Of a DNA stretch of 7,783 bases, positions 5,084 through 7,783 are shown in pieces. The DNA is taken from NCBI GenBank assembly GCA_945898105.1, contig CAMDHL010000093.1, positions 1 to 7,783 of the forward strand, read 5' to 3'. Position 1 is the stretch's first letter. The number at the start of each line of letters is the position of its first letter. Both the position numbers and the translations under genes were made by a program. The notes under the pieces are model-generated. The model did not search any database. It was given only the letters and a program-made list of their open reading frames with translations, and was not told where the DNA came from. The DNA comes from Comamonas sp. lk. Lineage in GTDB: Bacteria > Pseudomonadota > Gammaproteobacteria > Burkholderiales > Burkholderiaceae_C.

Positions 5084-6898
5084 ATGGGCGCCGACGCTCA
5101 CGAATCCGTGCAAGCGCAAGTGCGCAGGCAGCAGCGGCTCGATGCGTTATGTGCAGCTACCTTGCGCGCACTCAGCGCGCGCCCCGATGTACAGCGCCGC
5201 GCCAGCCACTGGTTTGCCGGCGCGCAGCAGCTGCCCAGTTTTGCGCCCCACCTGCATCCGCAAGCACAGTTGCTAAATCCGCTACAAAGCCCAGCGCCGA
5301 CCAGTGCGCCAGGCACCAGCGAACATGCCGCGCAAGCCCTACACACAGAGCACATAGCCCTGACTGATGGGCGTGGCGCTGCGGACGGCACTGCATTGCG
5401 TTTGCGCTTTAGCGATCCACTGCTGCACCGCCAACTGCGCCCCGCTCTGCCTATGGCACGCCGGGTTTTTGATGTATTGGAGCAATACCGGGTTGAATCT
5501 TTGGTGCCGGAAACTTGGCCGGGCGTGCGGCGCAATGTGCGCCAGCGCTTTAGCGCTTGGTCGCAGGCATTTATCACCGCGCGCCTGCATGAGTCTGCCC
5601 AAGGTTTGCTATTGCTGACCGTGGCCCAGGTAGGCCGCGCACGCGTGACTGGCGAGCCTATGGATGAGGCGCTCCAAGACATGCTGGAGGCCACCCGCTT
5701 TGGGCTGGCTCCGCGCATAGGCCACGCGCTAGCTGCCTTGCGCCGCAGTCGCCACGATCAGCAAGCCTATGCCGAATACGCGCTGGCCATTGCTGCCGTC
5801 GTGGCAGCCTTGAGCGAGAGTGCTAAAACACAAGCTGAACAGGATAAAAAAGACGCACCCGACGAGGACGACGAAGATGATGCCTGGCTGCAAATCTGGG
5901 TAGATTTCGAGGCCAGCGAGGACAGCGGTTGGGCCAGCGCCTTACTGGCCCGCGAAGCTGCGCTAGAGGTGCCACACAGCTACCGTGCCTTCACCACACA
6001 GTACGACAAAGAGGCCGCGGCGCAGGACTTGGTGCGCTCGGCGCAGTTGCAAGAATTACGCACTGCACTGGACGAGGCAGTGCGCCACAGTGCCATCAGC
6101 CCCACACAGTGGGCGCGCAGGCTCCAAGCGCTGCTGGCCCGCCCGGTCACGGACGGCTGGGACAGCGGCCAGGAAAGCGGGCATATCGATGGGCGCAGGC
6201 TGGCACAACTGGTGGCCACGCCTGCCGAACGGCGCTTGTTCCGCCTGCCGCAGGCCCAAGCGCGCGCGGACGTGGCTGTATGCGTGCTCATCGATTGCTC
6301 GGGCTCTATGAAACAGCATATGCAGCGCCTAGCGCCACTGCTCGATGTGTTCACGCGCGCGCTGGAGATGGCGGGTGCCCAGACCGAGGTGCTGGGTTAT
6401 ACGACCGGCGCATGGAATGGCGGGCGCCCCCTGCGCGATTGGCGCCGCCAAGGTAAACCGTCTCAGCCCGGACGGCTCAATGAGTTGTGTCACATCGTTT
6501 TCAAAGACCAGGCAATGCCTTGGCGACGCTCTCGCCAAGGGCTGGCCGCGCTACTCAAGCCTGAATTGTTTCGTGAGTGCGTGGACGGCGAAGCGCTGCG
6601 CTGGGCGGCCGCGCGGATGGATGCCTTGGATGTGGAGCGCCGCTACCTTTTGGTGTTCTCAGACGGCAGCCCCATGGACGGTGCTACGGTGCTGGCAAAT
6701 GACAATCACTATCTGGACCGCGACCTGCTGCACAGCGCCCGGCGCATCGAGCGCGATGGTGCGATAGCGTTGCGCGGCATTGGCCTGGGGCTGGACCTTA
6801 GCGCATTTTTCGGCCGCAGCGTAGTGCTGGACTTGGACCAACAAAGCCCGGCTCAGGCCTTGACCGATATTGTGGGTACCTTGGCGCCGCAGGTCTGA
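5084..6898 (+). CDS. cobT: Cobaltochelatase subunit CobT (VWA domain protein)
   Basis: CobT partners CobS as the VWA/MIDAS subunit of CobNST cobaltochelatase. The 604-residue protein has an N-terminal alpha-helical region including ARRVFDVLEQYRVESL, then a strongly acidic linker (about 246-269, with DEDDEDD), as known in CobT. The segment WDSGQESGHIDGRRLAQLV precedes the C-terminal von Willebrand A domain. Its metal-site motif is DCSGS (404-408), followed by LGYTTGAWNGGRPLRDW, GRLNELCHIVFKDQ and LLVFSDGSPMDG, all in the order expected for CobT. Length is near the usual 600-630. I chose the ATG at 5084, 7 bp after the cobS stop codon; the frame is open upstream to 4955 but that part overlaps cobS and carries no CobT-like sequence. 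The ribosome site is poor, suggesting translation coupled to cobS. A role in some other MoxR/VWA metal-site chaperone pair is possible but the sequence fits CobT well. Confidence 0.92.
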   Translation: MGADAHESVQAQVRRQQRLDALCAATLRALSARPDVQRRASHWFAGAQQLPSFAPHLHPQAQLLNPLQSPAPTSAPGTSEHAAQALHTEHIALTDGRGAADGTALRLRFSDPLLHRQLRPALPMARRVFDVLEQYRVESLVPETWPGVRRNVRQRFSAWSQAFITARLHESAQGLLLLTVAQVGRARVTGEPMDEALQDMLEATRFGLAPRIGHALAALRRSRHDQQAYAEYALAIAAVVAALSESAKTQAEQDKKDAPDEDDEDDAWLQIWVDFEASEDSGWASALLAREAALEVPHSYRAFTTQYDKEAAAQDLVRSAQLQELRTALDEAVRHSAISPTQWARRLQALLARPVTDGWDSGQESGHIDGRRLAQLVATPAERRLFRLPQAQARADVAVCVLIDCSGSMKQHMQRLAPLLDVFTRALEMAGAQTEVLGYTTGAWNGGRPLRDWRRQGKPSQPGRLNELCHIVFKDQAMPWRRSRQGLAALLKPELFRECVDGEALRWAAARMDALDVERRYLLVFSDGSPMDGATVLANDNHYLDRDLLHSARRIERDGAIALRGIGLGLDLSAFFGRSVVLDLDQQSPAQALTDIVGTLAPQV

Positions 6899-6923
6899 GC
6901 GCTTGGCAATTGCTTCTTTGGTG

Positions 6924-7373
6924 CTATTTCCAGCAGGAATCTGCGGTGTTGCCCGCCGCATTACCGGTCACGCCACGTTGCCCGGCCTGGTTGAGCGTGA
7001 AGCTGCCACATTTGTCACTGGCCATGCTGCCGCCGGTGCGTGGTACGGCTCGGATGACAAAAGTCGCTACGGTCGCTGCGGGCACGCCCAGGCTGATGGT
7101 GTAGTTTTCGCTACCTGTCGCAGTGGTACGTGGCACCCGCGCTAAGGCATCGGGGATGGCCACAGCGACACCGGCCCGGGTTTGCGCATAGCTGTCGTTC
7201 TGCGAGTAAAAACGTTGCATGAACTGCGCGGTCTCTAGAAGCTGGGCCTTGGCTTCAGCACGCTTGGAGCGCTTGACGTGTTCGGTATAGCTGGGCATGG
7301 CGATGGCAGAAAGCGTCAGCACGATGGCCACTACCACCATGATCTCGATAAGGGTAAATCCGCGCTGGGTCAT
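6924..7373 (-). CDS. pilE: Type IV pilin, PilE-like
   Basis: The 149-residue protein is a type IV prepilin. It has a five-residue leader MTQRG, then the prepilin peptidase site G5/F6 in RGFTLIEIMVVVAIV, with the conserved glutamate at mature position 5, a hydrophobic helix to about residue 30, and SYTEHVKRSKRAEAKAQL continuing the N-terminal helix. Two cysteines near the C-terminus (Cys122 in DKCGSF and Cys147 in DSCWK) would form the usual disulfide-bonded D-region. The ATG at 7371-7373 is chosen because GGAG lies 8 nt upstream and because the upstream part of the frame would only lengthen the leader. It is the last gene of a pilus assembly operon after the pilY1-like gene (20 bp gap), the place where a PilE-type minor pilin sits in Burkholderiales and Pseudomonas clusters. 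It is therefore more likely a minor or tip-complex pilin than the major fibre subunit, though this cannot be proved here. The gene is convergent with cobT, 25 bp apart. Confidence 0.93.
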   Translation of the reverse strand: MTQRGFTLIEIMVVVAIVLTLSAIAMPSYTEHVKRSKRAEAKAQLLETAQFMQRFYSQNDSYAQTRAGVAVAIPDALARVPRTTATGSENYTISLGVPAATVATFVIRAVPRTGGSMASDKCGSFTLNQAGQRGVTGNAAGNTADSCWK

Positions 7374-7381
7374 AGGTATCG

Positions 7382-7385
7382 CTCC
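7382..7385 (-). promoter_or_regulatory. Shine-Dalgarno site of pilE
   Basis: GGAG on the minus strand lies 8 nt before the ATG at 7371-7373 and within the 20-bp gap after the pilY1-like stop codon. It supports the short prepilin leader rather than the upstream in-frame ATG at 7395-7397, which would overlap the stop of the preceding gene. Confidence 0.7.
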
Positions 7386-7393
7386 AAGCTCTG

Positions 7394-7783
7394 TCAAGGG
7401 GGCGTCACGATCTGGCGCCAGCTACGACGCACCAAGGACTGGTTGCCGTTGAAGGGCTTTTTGTCCGAGCCGGAAACCAGCACGCCTTTGCCGCCCCCTA
7501 CTTTGGATTGGGATACGCTGGCGCGCGAAACCGTAGGTGATTTATAGCCAATTGCCGCGATGTCGTCCTTGCTATCGATGACGCCGTCGCCATTGGTATC
7601 CAAGGTGGGCCGTTCGGCCCCGTAACTGCCGGTGAAAGCGTCTAGAAAATAACCGTTGAGTGCAAAGCTGCTGGGGTTGCAGGTAACCGACGCACTGGCA
7701 CCGGCGGCTAATATGCTTTCTATGTAGATGCGCCCAACCGCTGATTGGGGATCGTAAACCATGCGTTCGCTGGCACCCAGTCT
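7394..7783 (-). CDS. pilY1: PilY1-like type IV pilus tip protein (C-terminal 129 residues; runs off right edge)
   Basis: The frame is open from the window edge (reading RLGASERMVYDPQSAVGRIYIES) to the TGA at 7394-7396. PilY1 proteins are large, usually over 1000 residues, pilus-tip-associated adhesins with a C-terminal beta-propeller; they promote pilus extension and surface attachment. The visible part resembles the region after the propeller: ERMVYDPQSAVGRIYIESI, then a cysteine followed by NPSSFALNGYFLDAFTG (compare the family's C-x-GG-x-LYALD-x-TG pattern), and a C-terminal end NQSLVRRSWRQI. It includes an EF-hand-like loop DTNGDGVIDSKDD (residues 62-74 of the fragment). It is followed after 20 bp by a PilE-like pilin gene, the typical order in minor-pilin operons. 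The missing N-terminus should hold an export signal. The assignment rests on a short, weakly conserved tail plus context, so it is less certain than the pilin. Confidence 0.78.
   Translation of the reverse strand, partial: RLGASERMVYDPQSAVGRIYIESILAAGASASVTCNPSSFALNGYFLDAFTGSYGAERPTLDTNGDGVIDSKDDIAAIGYKSPTVSRASVSQSKVGGGKGVLVSGSDKKPFNGNQSLVRRSWRQIVTPP
7565..7600 (-). other. EF-hand-like calcium loop within the PilY1-like protein
   Basis: The 12 residues D-T-N-G-D-G-V-I-D-S-K-D fit the D-x-N-x-D-G-x-I-D-x-x-D pattern of EF-hand and dockerin calcium loops, with ligands at loop positions 1, 3, 5, 9 and 12. Calcium binding at a related loop is known to control PilY1 function in Pseudomonas aeruginosa. 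The loop here is near the C-terminal end, about 56 residues before the stop. Calcium binding is inferred from the pattern only. Confidence 0.65.

Noticed and set aside
5822..5890. Acidic low-complexity stretch of cobT, considered as a tandem repeat
   Set aside because: It is the normal Asp/Glu linker between CobT domains and the codons do not form a regular DNA repeat.
5929..6456. 175-codon plus-strand open frame inside cobT
   Set aside because: It is out of frame with cobT over a region where the CobT frame carries conserved sequence including the VWA metal-site motif; Arg/Gly/Ala-rich content is typical of a shadow frame.

Overview
The window reads as chromosome of a Gram-negative, most likely a betaproteobacterium of the Burkholderiales. 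This is an inference from the G/C-rich codon use, the type IV pilus genes (a PilY1-type tip protein followed by a PilE-type pilin) and the aerobic-type cobaltochelatase genes cobS and cobT. No rRNA, tRNA, insertion sequence, CRISPR array or phage gene is visible. Nearly all of the sequence is coding.

Left part (1-3085, minus strand): a C2-sulfonate dissimilation operon in the order xsc, pta, soeA-like. Xsc splits sulfoacetaldehyde with phosphate into acetyl phosphate and sulfite. Pta turns acetyl phosphate into acetyl-CoA. The soeA-like gene, of which only the first 84 codons are present, encodes the start of a cytoplasmic [4Fe-4S]/molybdopterin oxidoreductase that would oxidise the toxic sulfite to sulfate. 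The genes that make sulfoacetaldehyde (from taurine, isethionate or sulfoacetate) are not in the window, so the parent substrate cannot be named.

Centre (3086-3276): a divergent, AT-rich control region. It has a well-formed sigma70-type promoter for xsc, a likely promoter for the regulator sharing the same TTGCAA hexamer, an inverted repeat and a pair of direct repeats that could be operators. It is followed on the plus strand by an IclR-family regulator (3277-4113), then cobS (4126-5076) and cobT (5084-6898). The three plus-strand genes are almost without gaps and look like one transcript. CobS (AAA+ ATPase) and CobT (VWA/MIDAS protein) are the two chaperone-like subunits of the CobNST cobaltochelatase of late-insertion vitamin B12 synthesis. 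The large CobN subunit is not in the window.

Right part (6924-7783, minus strand): the end of a type IV pilus operon, with the C-terminus of a PilY1-like tip protein containing an EF-hand-like calcium loop, then a PilE-like pilin, convergent with cobT.

The gene families are all known. The least expected points are the joining of a regulator next to xsc with cobST in one tight gene string, and the compact architecture of the divergent control region. I do not see a clearly new system.
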